A stretch of 64,000 nt of DNA from NCBI GenBank assembly GCA_946902875.1, contig OX336342.1, positions 12,889,523 to 12,953,522 of the forward strand, in the 5' to 3' direction. Under the pieces are notes generated by a model. The model did not search any database. It saw only the letters and a program-made list of their open reading frames with translations, and had not been told where the DNA came from. Position numbers and translations under genes: made by a program. This DNA is from Nematopogon swammerdamellus (Eukaryota; Arthropoda; Insecta; Lepidoptera; Adelidae). Shown in pieces: positions 19,966 through 30,665 of the stretch. Numbering within the stretch: the first letter of the stretch is position 1; every line of letters begins with the position of its first letter.

Positions 19966-20524
19966 TAGCGAAGCCGAGGCATGATTTGAGATATTATCAA
20001 TACTTGGAATGTTTTGTTGTTGTTATCGACGGTTCATGCCGACCCCGCGGGCGACGACGGAAGCAAGTTTAATTAAAGATGCCTCCAACAAAAGGCAGCT
20101 TTGACTCAACGTTTGATTAGCACTGGCTCAGTGCGATACCGGTGCCAACTGGCAAGTGCATTCCGGCTTGCAGTAAAGCCTCTTATGCTGCTATAACTCC
20201 TGCCCCGTTCCGTCTTGCCACTTAATGCTGTCATTACAAATTGACAATTAATTTAAGATCGTCATTTTAGAGATAATTTTTTTATGGACAACCGGCACGG
20301 GAGGCTCAGATAGGCTTACCTTTGATTAAGTATTATAAATTACTTTTAGTTTTGACTTACTTTTGAAGAAATATCATTTATATAGGTATAATTTATTTCT
20401 TTGTGCAAATAAACATAAACTATAACTATAGGTAAACATACAAATAAACAAAATAATAAATTACACATGACATAAAAATGGTACCGTATGGACTCGTGCA
20501 TGCAACAAGAAATGTTTATTTATT

Positions 20525-20722
20525 AATTGTTTTATTGAAAACGCGACATATGACGCCGAGCCACCCATAAGGTGTCTAACGACGCCCATGGACATTTGGT
20601 CATATGCGGGGTTTGCTAATGCCATAACGGCCTGACAGGTGCCCATACACGCCCCTCTTGAGGGACCCGATACTGTACTTGGGGGGAAATATATGCCCAG
20701 CGAAGGCGCTGGAACGCTAATA
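20525..20722 (-). repeat. LINE 3'-end fragment (same family as 12481-12945)
   Basis: On the - strand it has 'cccaagtacagtatcgggtc', 'gggcacctgtcaggccg', 'aaatgtccatgggcgtcgtt' and 'catatgtcgcgttttcaata' followed by AAA. Confidence 0.75.
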
Positions 20723-21200
20723 AAATTATTTTAGTTAATTTATTTGTACCTACATTATAAAATTGAACGTCTGTATAAGAATATTCGTATAAGATCTTCG
20801 TGACTATTGGAAGATAATGGAGAAGTAATTGAGGAAAATGCCCCGCGTTGTTCTTAGTGGGGATTCAGGATGTATCCACTAGTATAAACGGGGACATTAT
20901 CACCGCCGTCACGTACGCAATGAAATACTATTAGGATCAGATTGCTATCGAGAATCTTGCTTGGCAACGATGCCCATCGTTTGTTTATATATTTGTAATT
21001 ACCGCACGCGTCGCCTTTAGAAATTGACACATTTGATTTTACCAAATTCCTACATACATGTTACATCAAGGATTGTGTTACATAATATTTCTTGCCTCTC
21101 AGTAAGTCTTACCTTACGACATGCATATTATAAATTTACCGCCTCACTGTCTGTCTTTTATAATTATGTTCACTTTACTCGAAGGCGGTTTAAACGATTG
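20723..21200. other. Gene-free stretch
   Basis: I see nothing I can support here. Confidence 0.3.
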
Positions 21201-21202
21201 TT

Positions 21203-21350
21203 TTATGTAATCCTTTATGGGTGGCTGAGTCAGAGGGGTCAAAGCACACAGATGAGGCTGGTATGAATGAGGCCATCTTACATCCAGTACGGTGGTACCA
21301 AACCAGGCGGTTAGAATTTGAACCTAGTAAGAGGCAAGGGACCTACACGA
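21203..21350 (-). repeat. T3 SINE tail, partial
   Basis: 'ttatgtaatcctttatgggt' 'ggctgagtcagagg' and 'catccagtacggtggtacca' are the T3 tail in reverse, with an internal deletion. Confidence 0.7.
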
Positions 21351-21414
21351 CAGCTGCAACGAGTCTACGTATATTATATTATAGTACGACTATACGTATA
21401 GTGACATTAAATGA

Positions 21415-21517
21415 AGGGAAGCACTGACATGGCACCTAGTTCACCCTGTGTTATGGGCTGACATCACGGATGTTGTAAGTGATGTAGCCAACCGTGTCAG
21501 GTTCCATAAAAAAAAAA
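21415..21517 (+). repeat. T1 SINE tail fragment
   Basis: 'gggctgacatcacggatgtt' and 'gatgtagccaaccgtgtcag' followed by poly-A. Confidence 0.75.
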
Positions 21518-21824
21518 ATTGTCACTCTAATACATTTTCTCTATTTCTGTATTTCGTTTGTATCAAAAGGTGGCTTCATCCTAAACTAAAGTTCGAAGTC
21601 TTAGACCAAACTCATCCAATTGTAGGTACAAAATCACCCAATTCCGCTATTACTTTACTAATTGAATCAGCCTGTATAGTGAATGAAGTATAGGGCTATA
21701 CAAATGAAAATATCTAAACAGAAGCGGCATTGCTATACATCCGGTACATTCTACCTGTTACCGACATTCGGTCGGCATGCACTACATTTGCAGCATTTAT
21801 ATTATTTAATAATACGGTATTATA

Positions 21825-22062
21825 TTTTTTTTATGTAATCCGGTATGGGTGGCTGAGTCAGAGGGACCAAAGCACATGCTCTAACTAGCCAATATCACCT
21901 CCGAGAAGGTCGGTGCCATACCGGAGACTTCCCTGGATTGCTGGCTATACTGGACTAGAGGAGAACACAACCGAGGCTGCTATGCGGCCATCTTACATCC
22001 AGTACGGTGGTACCAACCCAGTCGGCTACAATTTGAGCCTACCACCTAGTAAGGGGCATATT
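21825..22062 (-). repeat. T3 SINE tail, long copy
   Basis: Poly-T, 'tatgtaatccggtatgggtg', 'gccaatatcacctccgagaa', 'accggagacttccctggatt' and 'gtaccaacccagtcggct' are the full T3 tail in reverse, with the head lost. Confidence 0.8.
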
Positions 22063-22834
22063 ATTTTACAAGGTGACATTTTTTTATCTAGCGAACTGAG
22101 GCCGTCGAGGGAATTGCTCTATGACGCTTGCGATGTTTCAACCCGGATGTTGGCAGTCTCCCGTGAGGTTCATTATTTTTTAGCAGGTATTTTTTTATAT
22201 TTAGTAAATTTTAGTATATAGACAGTTTAATTAAATTGTTTGCGCATGTTAATAAATGTTTATTTATCAAGTGTGATTAAAATAGACATTTTGTCTTTAA
22301 TTTTGTCTATATTTACTTTTTCGCCTCCTCGATTATTTGATGCCCCTTGCGGGTATTAATATCCATGGGCTCTTACAATGAAAATTAAATGTCTCGATGT
22401 GCCTCGTCGCCTCAGAGTGGTGGTGGTTCGGGAAGCAGGTGGCCACTCCCCAGTGTTTAGGAACTACAGGAGCAAGAAGTTACATAAATTTGAAGCACCA
22501 GTCCATTAGCAAGGACTACTAAATCTACTAACAACTCCGGAAAGGCTCAACTGATTCAATTGTGGCCCACCATTTGTGGGTTTGAGCATACTCGTATACT
22601 TGTTTATTTATACGAGTATTTATACGAGCTATTTTAGAGGGTTTCATTTCAGCTCTATACATTTATATTATTTACCTACCTAATAGTCTAAGGGTGACGT
22701 TTTAGTGACAGTATCCACTAGCACTAATAGTAATGTGAAAAATATAGATTTTCAAATTTTATCGATCTCGTAGCTGTTATGAAGTTTGATCTAATCCAAT
22801 CAAATAAGGTATTAAATATAGTAGTTTATAATCT
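22063..22834. other. Gene-free stretch
   Basis: No gene. A short inverted motif 'tactcgtatacttgtttatt' 'tatacgagtatttatacgag' lies at about 22590-22630. Confidence 0.3.
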
Positions 22835-23055
22835 ACTAGCGTTTGCCCGCTACATTTTGCGTGACATTTTGCTCACAGCTCAGACCGTCGATGACGTAGC
22901 GTTATGATTATGTAACAGCGAAAACTGTATGTAAATGGATAAAATTGTTCTCGAGTTATAAGAATATTTAATTTTATAGTATATTGACATACGTTACACT
23001 GCCGCCGGTCGCTCGTAGAAACTTCGCTTTATTTATCATCGATGTTATTTATTAG
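22835..23055 (-). mobile_element. Short Helitron-like element, second family
   Basis: On the - strand it goes from 'taataaataacatcgatgat' through 'ctgagctgtgagcaaaatgt' 'cacgc' to 'gcgggcaaacgctagt', a CTAG-T end. It matches 31672-31890. Confidence 0.65.
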
Positions 23056-24480
23056 GATTCTTATTCCTAGAACTTTTGGCCATTGGTTATTTAGTCGAAT
23101 TATGTTTTTCGTCTAATTTTTAATACACCACAACGTTAAACAAAATTAATATGAATACCGAGCCCGTATATTATATCTCTTTAACCCGCGGCACGAAGAT
23201 GCCTGGGAGAAGTACGGAAATATTTTCGCCGGAAGCCCATTTCAAACCTTTGCAGTGCGACGCAAGAACGATCTGGAATGTCGTGCGGTTCGAACAAGAA
23301 CTCTTCTGTTGACTACAAAGAGTTCCGTGAGAGTATAATAGGTTTGACGACTGCGAACAGGAAGAGGTGAGATGAGAGAGGGACGCGAATTCCTCAGAAC
23401 AGTGGCCATGATAACAACGGTCCAACGAGAATAACAAGGAAGCATAAAGAACAATTGTTTTTTTTTGTTTCATGTGTAGAATGTACACCATTATGTTAAT
23501 AAAAATCACCAATTTTATGCATCTTATCTTTCACCGCCCTCAATGAACAATTCTGCCTATAAAACTGATCCCGAATCTATAAACAGTGACAATGTGTTCC
23601 AGAATCAGCTGAAAAAAAAACTCATAGACCATCCATTTTACAAGTTAAGTGAATTTTTTTCCTATTGTAAATAAAAGTTGTTTATATAATATGATGTATA
23701 AACTCAAATTTTATTAATGACTTGACTGAACCCTATTTCCTTTGTATTTATCATCTTTTTTATTGATAAATCCTCGACTTAATATTTTTAATTTTTATCT
23801 TAGATATAGTATGTTATATTTAACATGCTACGTACACCGTGTCGGCAGTGAGTGAACGAAGCTATCAACATTTTTGTATAACAAAGGTAAACTTTGAGTT
23901 GAACGATTGGAATCGCTGTTGGGTGAAAACTTTTTCAATAAAACCCAGTATCCTTTGACCGGCGGCGCGGCGTCACTGCGCAGTGCTGCCTTCAGAGGGG
24001 TTCTATGCAGAGTAGCTGGAGCGGAGATGAGTTCTGGCAACTACACCCAAATACACAGAATCGGTTATAATGAAAATTTGTTTTTTACTTTCCTTCAATA
24101 AGGTATCTACAAACTTGGCGAAATTCATGTACCTGCCTATGAAAGTTATTTCTAATTATTTAAACATAACTGAAAATAAAAACGAAAAACATTGGGAGAA
24201 GATAGATTCTAAAATAATTTCTTTGTCATAAACGCTCCTTTAGTATTAGTATAATACTAGAGTTATTGCATTATGTTGACTGGAAGAAATCACTTGCAGT
24301 GATAAGTCCGCCTTTTCGCACTCCTGTATGTTGTTTCTTGTCGTGTACTATTCTTATTTAAATTTTGTGCAATTAAGAGTTTCTATTCTAATACTAAAGT
24401 CATAAATACTTCAAATTTTAACCCACACAGTATAAATAAAGTAAATGCTGAAACTAAAAACTAAGTTTAAAGGTGAATAA
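23056..24480. other. Gene-free stretch
   Basis: No recognised gene. An open frame on the - strand at 23171-23512 has many Ser/Cys residues but no motif that I know. Confidence 0.3.
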
Positions 24481-24486
24481 TTACTA

Positions 24487-24690
24487 ACGAAGCGGCGCGG
24501 CGCGGCGGCCGCGGCGGCGGCGCGGGAGGCGCGGGCGGTGCTCACATTTAATTGCAGAAAGCGAAATATTAACGCGGCTTCACCACAATTCAGGGCAGGG
24601 CGCGCGGTGCGGGGGCGGCGGCACAGGCGGAGCGGGCGCGGCGGCTGGGCGGGGAGGCCTGCGCCCAGGATCGCGCGAGTGCCACCTAGG
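24487..24690. other. GC-rich island
   Basis: It is made almost wholly of G/C with CGG/GCG runs (24494-24540 and 24597-24680) around an AT-rich core 'cacatttaattgcagaaagc'. Frames on both strands are low-complexity. It may be a regulatory island. Confidence 0.4.
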
Positions 24691-24930
24691 CAAATGGCAA
24701 ACAAATTAAAATCACGCTTGTAACTAAAATTCCGTGATATGCAAACATTGCAACCACTTTCATTATGAAACTTTGTTAAATGTTGAAACGTTGAAATGAG
24801 CGATGGATTTTCAACCCTCTTCACTCGTTCGTGAATTCATAATGTATGGATACGAATGCAGATTCAACATTAAGTTGTGATGGAAATATGTTTCGCACAC
24901 AATGCTGGTAAGCCGAAGTAACGTTTGGAC

Positions 24931-24976
24931 ATGCGGGGCGGGGCGGGGCGGGGCGGGGGGGGGGGGGGGGGGGGGT
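24931..24976. repeat. GGGGC repeats running into a long G run
   Basis: Five GGGGC-type units are followed by about 22 consecutive G's, a strong candidate for G-quadruplex formation. The exact length may be unreliable in an assembly. Confidence 0.8.
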
Positions 24977-25299
24977 TTGAGGGAAGCGCGAGGGGGAGGG
25001 GTGCTTCAGACCGGACATTTGTCACTGTTGCGACTAATTAAGTAATTATTGCCGTCGCTATTTGGCGTGATTAACGATTTGGCATATATAATTTCACAAT
25101 GTGGTCACATTTAAACAAATAACCTAATCACCGCAATGTGGTTTTTTCGCGTTATATGATTATCGACAGTCGACTGACCGAAAACTATTTCGAAAGGCCA
25201 CCCGTTAATACTTCGTCATCCTCCGAGTGTATGTATTGAGAAGGTAGAAAATTATTTATCGTACTTGTCCAGTTTTCTTAAGGTGAGACGGCACTACGC

Positions 25300-25545
25300 C
25301 CTTGCCCCTTACTATAGGTGGTAGGTTCCAATTGTATCCGACCGGGTTAGTACCACCGTTACTGGATGTAAGATGACCGCATAGCAGTCTCGACTGTGTT
25401 CTTCTCAGGTCCAGTATAGCTAGCAATGTAAAACGGGAAGTCGCCGGTATGGCACTTACCTTCTCGGAGGTGATATTGGCTGGTCGGAGCAAGTGCTCTG
25501 GCCCCTCTGATTCAGCCACCCATATCTGATTACATAAAAGAAAAC
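25300..25545 (+). repeat. T3 SINE tail
   Basis: It contains 'ttgccccttactataggtgg', 'gtaccaccgttactggatgt', 'accttctcggaggtgatatt' and 'ggctggtcggagc', then 'gattacataaaag'. The head is missing. Confidence 0.75.
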
Positions 25546-26384
25546 GGCAGCGGAGCGGGGTGGCTCGGTGCGGCATAAAATTGTCCATGCGAATCGCTTG
25601 CCGCCCCGCTGTCGCATAGTTTACTTAATTAAATTGCATTTAAATAATATTTTGGCAACGCCGAATTTAATCATGAGTATTTTAGTCCCAAAAGATAAGT
25701 GTCGTAAGGAAAGCGACAAGACTGTGAGGTGCGGTCACTGCAGCGTGCTCCGTCTTGCCAAGATACATCTGCTATCAGATTTCAGCAGTGAACTCAGCTG
25801 CAGAAAACCAACATCACAGTTGCCACAACTACTGCTACTTTCCAATTTGCACGCAGGGAACTGTACCTCAACTTCCAGAAAATTGTTAGGTATTTTAAAT
25901 ATCACGAGACAGGACCGCAATTTATGTAATCAGACATCGAAATCTCGAAGGTAGGAGAGGAAGACTGTAGTGGAAGTATTTTTATAAACAAAGAAAAATG
26001 CTAGTGTCGACTGTCGACTGCCATCTGTGATAGGTAATTAAAACTTTCGCGGCTTTTGCTTGCTCTAACTTTGCCGCAAAAGAAGTTACTGTATTTCGCT
26101 AAAATTGCAGCGGGTTTTCGTGTTTTTATTGCAAGATCTCTGATGAAAAGTGTCACAACTTTTAATACTATTTAATATTAATATTTGTGTTATTTAAAAT
26201 TGGAAGTTAACTCTACAGACGACGCTTCCTTCATCTATGTACAAATCCTTCAAGATTTTTCAGCGAAATTCTTATTATTTTCGATGGCCGATACTCCAGA
26301 ATGATGCCCTCAATTCGGTTCCGCCAATCTGTACAATGAAAACAACCACATTTGTCAGACAATAGCAATGAAACTCACCGTTGC
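25546..26384. other. Gene-free stretch
   Basis: A 128-codon frame at 25568-25954 has no recognised domain and no splice or context support. Confidence 0.3.
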
Positions 26385-26435
26385 CGGTGGGAGCGGGGAG
26401 CGGGGAGCGGGGAGCGGGGAGCCAGGAGCGGGTGC
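26385..26435 (+). repeat. GGGGAGC tandem repeat
   Basis: About five units of GAGCGGGG run on, with four runs of four G's spaced by AGC, which fits an intramolecular G-quadruplex on the + strand. Confidence 0.75.
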
Positions 26436-26496
26436 TCGACGAGCGCGGCAACAATGAGACTCAGGGGCTCAGGGCTCGTTATTCGGATCCGATAGG

Positions 26497-26509
26497 CAAG
26501 ATGGCGGCG
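26497..26509 (+). promoter_or_regulatory. YY1/Pho-like site in a GC-rich island
   Basis: CAAGATGGCGGCG matches the YY1-type core AAGATGGCGGC, found at many insect and vertebrate promoters. The surrounding 26385-26850 is CpG-rich. A start codon with a fair context follows at 26706. Binding is inferred from the motif alone. Confidence 0.4.
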
Positions 26510-26705
26510 CGGAGGCCTCAAGTGGTGCGTTCACAGCGCGGTAGTTAGTCTGCGGGTGCGGTGCAATTTGAAGAGACGTTTGATTGCGACTAATACCGGA
26601 TACAGGCAGGCTCCGGCCGGCTGACTGCGGCCGATCCCGTTCCGTCCGCTCTCGTGTTGCATTCGTTTGTTATGTATGATTTGCGAAGTTTCTACCCGAG
26701 TGGAT

Positions 26706-26846
26706 ATGTCCAACGGTGGCGCCACCGCCTCCGCCCCCCCGCCGCTGCCGCTCGGCACGTCAATGCCGACACGGATATCTGCCCGCCGCGTAGCCTGTAC
26801 CGGATACTGTCGAACTCCAGACAGACACGGGCTGCTGTAGTTAGGT
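26706..26846 (+). CDS. Candidate first coding exon, MSNGGATASAPPPLPLGT
   Basis: The ATG at 26706 lies ~200 bp downstream of the YY1-like site in the GC island and opens an Ala/Pro-rich frame that stops at 26844-26846. Such a composition is common for first exons of insect regulatory proteins. I see no strong splice donor (GTCAAT at 26759 is weak) and no second exon. It could be chance. Confidence 0.15.
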
Positions 26847-26969
26847 GTATGCTACATATGCTGCATGTTGGTACAGCGTGTGTTCTATAGCTTCATCGGT
26901 CGCAACTGCACCGTAGTGCTGTCTCCAGTCTACCTATAGCACGTTTGACTTCGATATTTACATCAAACA

Positions 26970-27085
26970 TCAGTGCAGTGGTATCAACCCGGACAGCTTA
27001 AGCCCTACCATCTAGTATGGTAAGAAGGGAAGAAACCTACAGTTTTACGTGGAATCTGAACCACGGTTAGGCCCAACGGTCGAAC
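26970..27085 (-). repeat. Fragment of the tRNA/5S SINE (B-box region and start of T1)
   Basis: On the - strand 'gttcgaccgttgggcctaac' 'cgtggttcagattccacg' and 'gggcttaagctgtccgggtt' match the 3' part of the head and the T1 tail of the copy at 29861-30208. Confidence 0.6.
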
Positions 27086-27119
27086 GGACGGAGAACAATC
27101 TGAAAATTGTACACACTTA

Positions 27120-27320
27120 GGTTACTCCGTCCGCGCAGAAAAGCAGTGAGCGTCTGGGGGCGGCCCGGGCGGCGCTCGGCGCTTGGTCGCAGAAAGCAGA
27201 AATGAATTGCGTTCCTCTGAATACGTATAATAGAAAAAATAAATAAAAAATAAGCAGAGTAGAGAGGTCCCTTGGGAACAAACGGCGGCGGCGGCAGATG
27301 CAGTACGGGAGTCCATTGAC
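27120..27320. other. GC-rich island
   Basis: Two G/C-rich blocks (27150-27200, 27280-27310) flank an AT-rich core. A - strand frame starting at 27322 has an Ala run (MDSRTASAAAAVCSQGT) but no known domain. Confidence 0.3.
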
Positions 27321-27435
27321 AATGCTTACAATACCTCCTCACCTCCTCAGATTGGTAGCTGCGGTCTGGGGAAATTCTAATCAAAAAGCACGAACAGATA
27401 TTTTAATAGTTAGAGGAGATGCCAACTTCTTTAAA

Positions 27436-27612
27436 CAAAGATGCAGTGCTCACATTCAATAGATGATAATATTAAGGGAACAGTAATCAATGTAATATTT
27501 TACTTTTGACAATACTTTCGACAGTACTCAAACAATTATAGAGCATAGCACCACACGAAATTCGCCGTTTATGGATAAACGGAAGTGTAAGCTGTCCGAA
27601 CTAACTATGGAG
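27436..27612. repeat. Uninterrupted paralog of the locus at 29690-30316
   Basis: 'aaagatgcagtgctcacatt', 'gggaacagtaatcaatgtaa' and 'caatactttcgacagtactc' 'aaacaatt' recur at 29690-30240, where two SINEs split them. Confidence 0.65.
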
Positions 27613-27966
27613 ACAAAACCGGCCAAGTGCGAGTCGTACTCGCGCACCGAGGGTTCCGTATCACCACACAATTGGCCCGTTTTTATAATTGTTGTTTTAC
27701 TTTAGACTTTTGCACTATAATCACACCAACTTTGACGCTTGCATTACCTTTTTTTACAATAGAAAAAAAAAACAAGAAAACGTTGGAAAAATACGTTTCT
27801 TGTATGGGACGCTTAATATAGCTAGTACCTAATATCCGCCGAAATAAAACATATTCTGCGAAAATTTTAACCGGCTACCTATTACGGTTAAAAAAAAACA
27901 ACACTTTAAAGGTAATACAGACAGACGGACTGACAGACGGTACGGAGGCGATACGGAACCCTAAAA
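27613..27966 (+). repeat. 'aaccggccaagtgcgagtcg' interspersed element
   Basis: It starts 'aaaccggccaagtgcgagtc' and ends with CAGACGGA-rich sequence and 'ggcgatacggaaccctaaaa'. This terminal pattern recurs through the window and is common in moth genomes. Class not determined. Confidence 0.65.
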
Positions 27967-28440
27967 CTAATTCGAGGGAAACATGTCGATCTCATGCCGG
28001 GCGTGGGCGCCTGTCTGTCAAACAATGGGGAGTTTCTAGTAGCCGCTATACCCACATGCCACGAACGCCACTAACTAAAAACTGCCAGTTAGTTGAAATG
28101 GCAAATCGAAGACCAAACTCCGAAAAGCAACAGAAGACGAAAATTCGAACAACAGGAAACTCTTCTGTATTTTACCAATAAACTTTATCTTTTCATGGAC
28201 ATTTTCGAGTCCATTTGTTTTGGAGATACGCCAGGCATTTGTACGGACAGGAAGCGTTCACATCATGTCTCCCCCGCCCCGCCGCGCTCACTCCGCCGCG
28301 TTGGAGTAAGATACTACTGAATAATATCATATCATATAGAATAGAATATAATAGTATAGAAAATGTTTTATAGCTCCAAATAACATTCAACGGTAACAAG
28401 CACATTAGAACATTTACATAAAGTGCAAAGGCGGACTTTG

Positions 28441-28654
28441 CGGAAGGTGCCGGGTTGGTACCACCGCACTGAATGAAACGTCGGTCGAAACGGCTATGTA
28501 AATAGTTTGTGTTTTCCGTCCAGTTCAGTGTAGTCGACACGATCAAAGGGGGAATCACTGAAATGGCACCTAGTTCACCCGGTGTTATGGGCTGACATCA
28601 CGGACGTTGTAGGTGATGTAGCCAACCGTGTCAGTTTCCATAAAAAAAAAATTG
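28441..28654 (+). repeat. T1 SINE tail, 5'-truncated insertion
   Basis: It runs from 'gtgccgggttggtaccaccg' through 'ggctatgtaaatagtttgtg' and 'tgacatcacggacgttgtag' to poly-A. It sits inside repeat family B. Confidence 0.8.
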
Positions 28655-28670
28655 TATCCCTTACAGAGAT

Positions 28671-28911
28671 TGAGTCGTATAGTTCCAGAATGCGCCAACT
28701 CCGTTTAGGCCGATTTTACAGTAAGACGAAAAAACTAGACCTCGATAAATAGCTGCCCATACAAACTACAAGGGAACTGGAACGAATGTTAATTTTTCTT
28801 TGCGATTCACTCTGGATTGGACTGTGGACAAATTTAATACTTTATTCAAACAGTTTACAACAACTTTTTTTAGAGAAATGGATTTGGCGGGTTCTGGAAC
28901 TATACGACTCA
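28671..28911. mobile_element. MITE, 241 bp, ~36-bp terminal inverted repeats
   Basis: The left end TGAGTCGTATAGTTCCAGAA matches the reverse complement of the right end TTCTGGAACTATACGACTCA, and the match goes on with few changes for ~36 bp. Comparison with the empty copy near 19868 ('cagagatttctta') implies a 2-bp AT target duplication. There is no coding capacity. Confidence 0.8.
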
Positions 28912-29474
28912 ATTTCTTACATTCAACCTTTGAATGTTTGATGTTCGATTACTATAGTGGAATGTAAGTAGGCAGTAGCAAAAGTTGAACGTGTGAATTG
29001 TTTATTATTATTAGTTTCTCAATAAACTCATGCTATTATAAAGCGAATCGCATTTGGTGGAATGTAAGAAAAGCAAAATTGTGCCACAATTAGCTAAAAG
29101 TAACCCGTACGCATTTGTTGTCAAATTGTGAACCATTGTTTCTGCCACCGCAAAGATAAGATGCCCATTTTGGAGGCCCTCCAAATCTAATTAAGCTCGG
29201 AATTAATACTAATTAGACACAATGAGGAGAATCCATCAGGTAAAATAAATTACGAGTGACAATCAAACAAAACGGAGTCGGAGATAATTACCTGTCCGAT
29301 GTACCCTCTGCAAATAATAAGAGAATTGCGGACCGGAGTACACCGGGAGCCGGAGTTAGATGTTATTGTGACACATTTAGTTTATTTGTTGAAGTGATCT
29401 CTCTTACAATATACCTAATACTTATAGTTCTTATTCGCAGCTCCGCACTCGTGGTAATACCGATTATATAAAAT

Positions 29475-29690
29475 AATGTATTCCCGCGCTGGAGAGCAAT
29501 CGCTATCCAGCGCGGGAATGCTGCGAGCGTTTTGGGTACCCTACGAGGAGAGAGTGACCAAAATTTGTGTGAAATTTTTTATGTTGTTTAGGTTAGTTTA
29601 TTGTTAGTCTTAGTAGTTATTTGTTAATTTCATATTGTGCAATAAATATATTTTCTTTCATGTATAGGATTCTGCTGTAAACATGCAGAA
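29475..29690 (+). pseudogene. 3' remnant of the transposon family captured by the Helitron-like elements
   Basis: 'atccagcgcgggaatgctgc' reads IQRGNAASVLGTLRGE, the same end block as in 1215-1690. It is followed by a 3' UTR-like stretch and AATAAA at about 29641. A perfect 13-bp inverted repeat (29481-29493 and 29506-29518) lies at its left edge. Confidence 0.6.
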
Positions 29691-29714
29691 ACAAAGATGC
29701 AGTGCTTACATTAC

Positions 29715-29811
29715 AAGCACTGACGTGGCACCAAGTTCATCCGGTGTTATGGTTTGACATCACGGATGTTGTAGGTGATGTAGCCAACCGTGTCAGTTTC
29801 CATAAAAAAAA
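29715..29811 (+). repeat. T1 SINE tail fragment
   Basis: It starts 'cactgacgtggcaccaagtt' and ends with 'gccaaccgtgtcagtttcca' and poly-A. It is absent from the paralogous site at 27450. Confidence 0.75.
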
Positions 29812-29860
29812 TCAATGGATGAATATATTGCGGGAACAGTAATCAATCTAATATTTAACT

Positions 29861-30208
29861 TTTTTTTTATAGAAACTGACACGTTTGGCTACATCACCTA
29901 TAATATCCGTGATGTCAGCACATAACACGGGTAAACTAGGTGCCATGCCAGTGCTTCCCATCATATCATGTCGGCTTACACTGAACAGGACGGATATCAC
30001 GAACTATTTACATAGCCGTTTAGACCGGTGCTACCAACCCGGCCGGGATAAACCCTACCACCTAGTAAAGTAAGAAGGGAAGGGACCTACAGTTTAACGT
30101 GGAATCCGAACCACGGTCAGCCTTCAACGGTCGAACGGTCACCCATACAAGTACTGACCGCGCTCAGCGTTGCTTAACAACAGCACCACTGAACTACCGA
30201 GGCGGACA
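29861..30208 (-). repeat. tRNA/5S chimeric SINE, full-length copy
   Basis: On the - strand from ~30207: 'gcctcggtagttcagtggtg' (A box), a 5S rRNA-like block (30178 down to 30136: 'gttaagcaacgctgagcgcg' then 'gtcagtacttgtatgggtga' 'ccg'), a B box 'ggttcggattcc', the T1 tail and poly-A at 29861. It has the same build as the copy at 37772-38153. Confidence 0.8.
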
Positions 30209-30316
30209 GACTAACAACACTTTCGACAATACTCAAACAATAGAGCATAAGCACCACATGCAATTCTACGTTCATCGATGAACGGAATAAAATTGTGTGA
30301 GATGCCGGAGCTAATT

Positions 30317-30450
30317 TATGAAGAAAAACCGGCCAAGTGCGAGTCGGACTCGCGCACCGAGGGTTCCGTGTCACCACTTAATTGGCCCGTTTTATTATTT
30401 GATTTTTTTTACTTTAGAGCTTGTACTAGAATCACACCAAGTTTGACGCT
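30317..30450 (+). repeat. 5' part of the 'aaccggccaagtgcgagtcg' element
   Basis: It starts 'aaaccggccaagtgcgagtc' 'ggactcgcgcaccgagggtt' and fades after about 130 bp. The same position relative to flanking sequence is occupied at 27613. Confidence 0.65.
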
Positions 30451-30618
30451 TATATAATGTATATCTGCTGTAAACATGCATTCTGTATTGCGAGCGAGGA
30501 GGGCCTTGATTCAAATTAATATTTGTATTGTCCAGTCTATTACAAAATTGCTGCTCAGGATTAGGAACGTATTTTTGTATGATATAACGCTAGCATGTAG
30601 ATACTACCTACATAATAC

Positions 30619-30665
30619 TCAAAGAGTTTGTATTACGTCGCTGCGACGTAATACAAACTCTTTGA
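30619..30665. repeat. Perfect palindrome, 22-bp arms, 3-bp spacer
   Basis: 'tcaaagagtttgtattacgt' 'cg' is followed by CTG and then by its exact reverse complement. There are no mismatches. Confidence 0.9.

Larger units (their letters stand above)
28335..28990. repeat. Repeat family B, copy interrupted twice
   Basis: Blocks 28350-28440, 28655-28670 and 28912-28985 line up in order with 19760-19955. The gaps are the SINE at 28441-28654 and the MITE at 28671-28911. Confidence 0.7.

Noticed and set aside
24411..24824. 137-residue frame on the - strand across a GC island
   Set aside because: Low-complexity Ala/Pro/Arg composition, no domain, no splice or promoter support.
25568..25954. 128-residue frame on the + strand
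   Set aside because: No family recognised; composition not clearly coding; it starts within a SINE flank.
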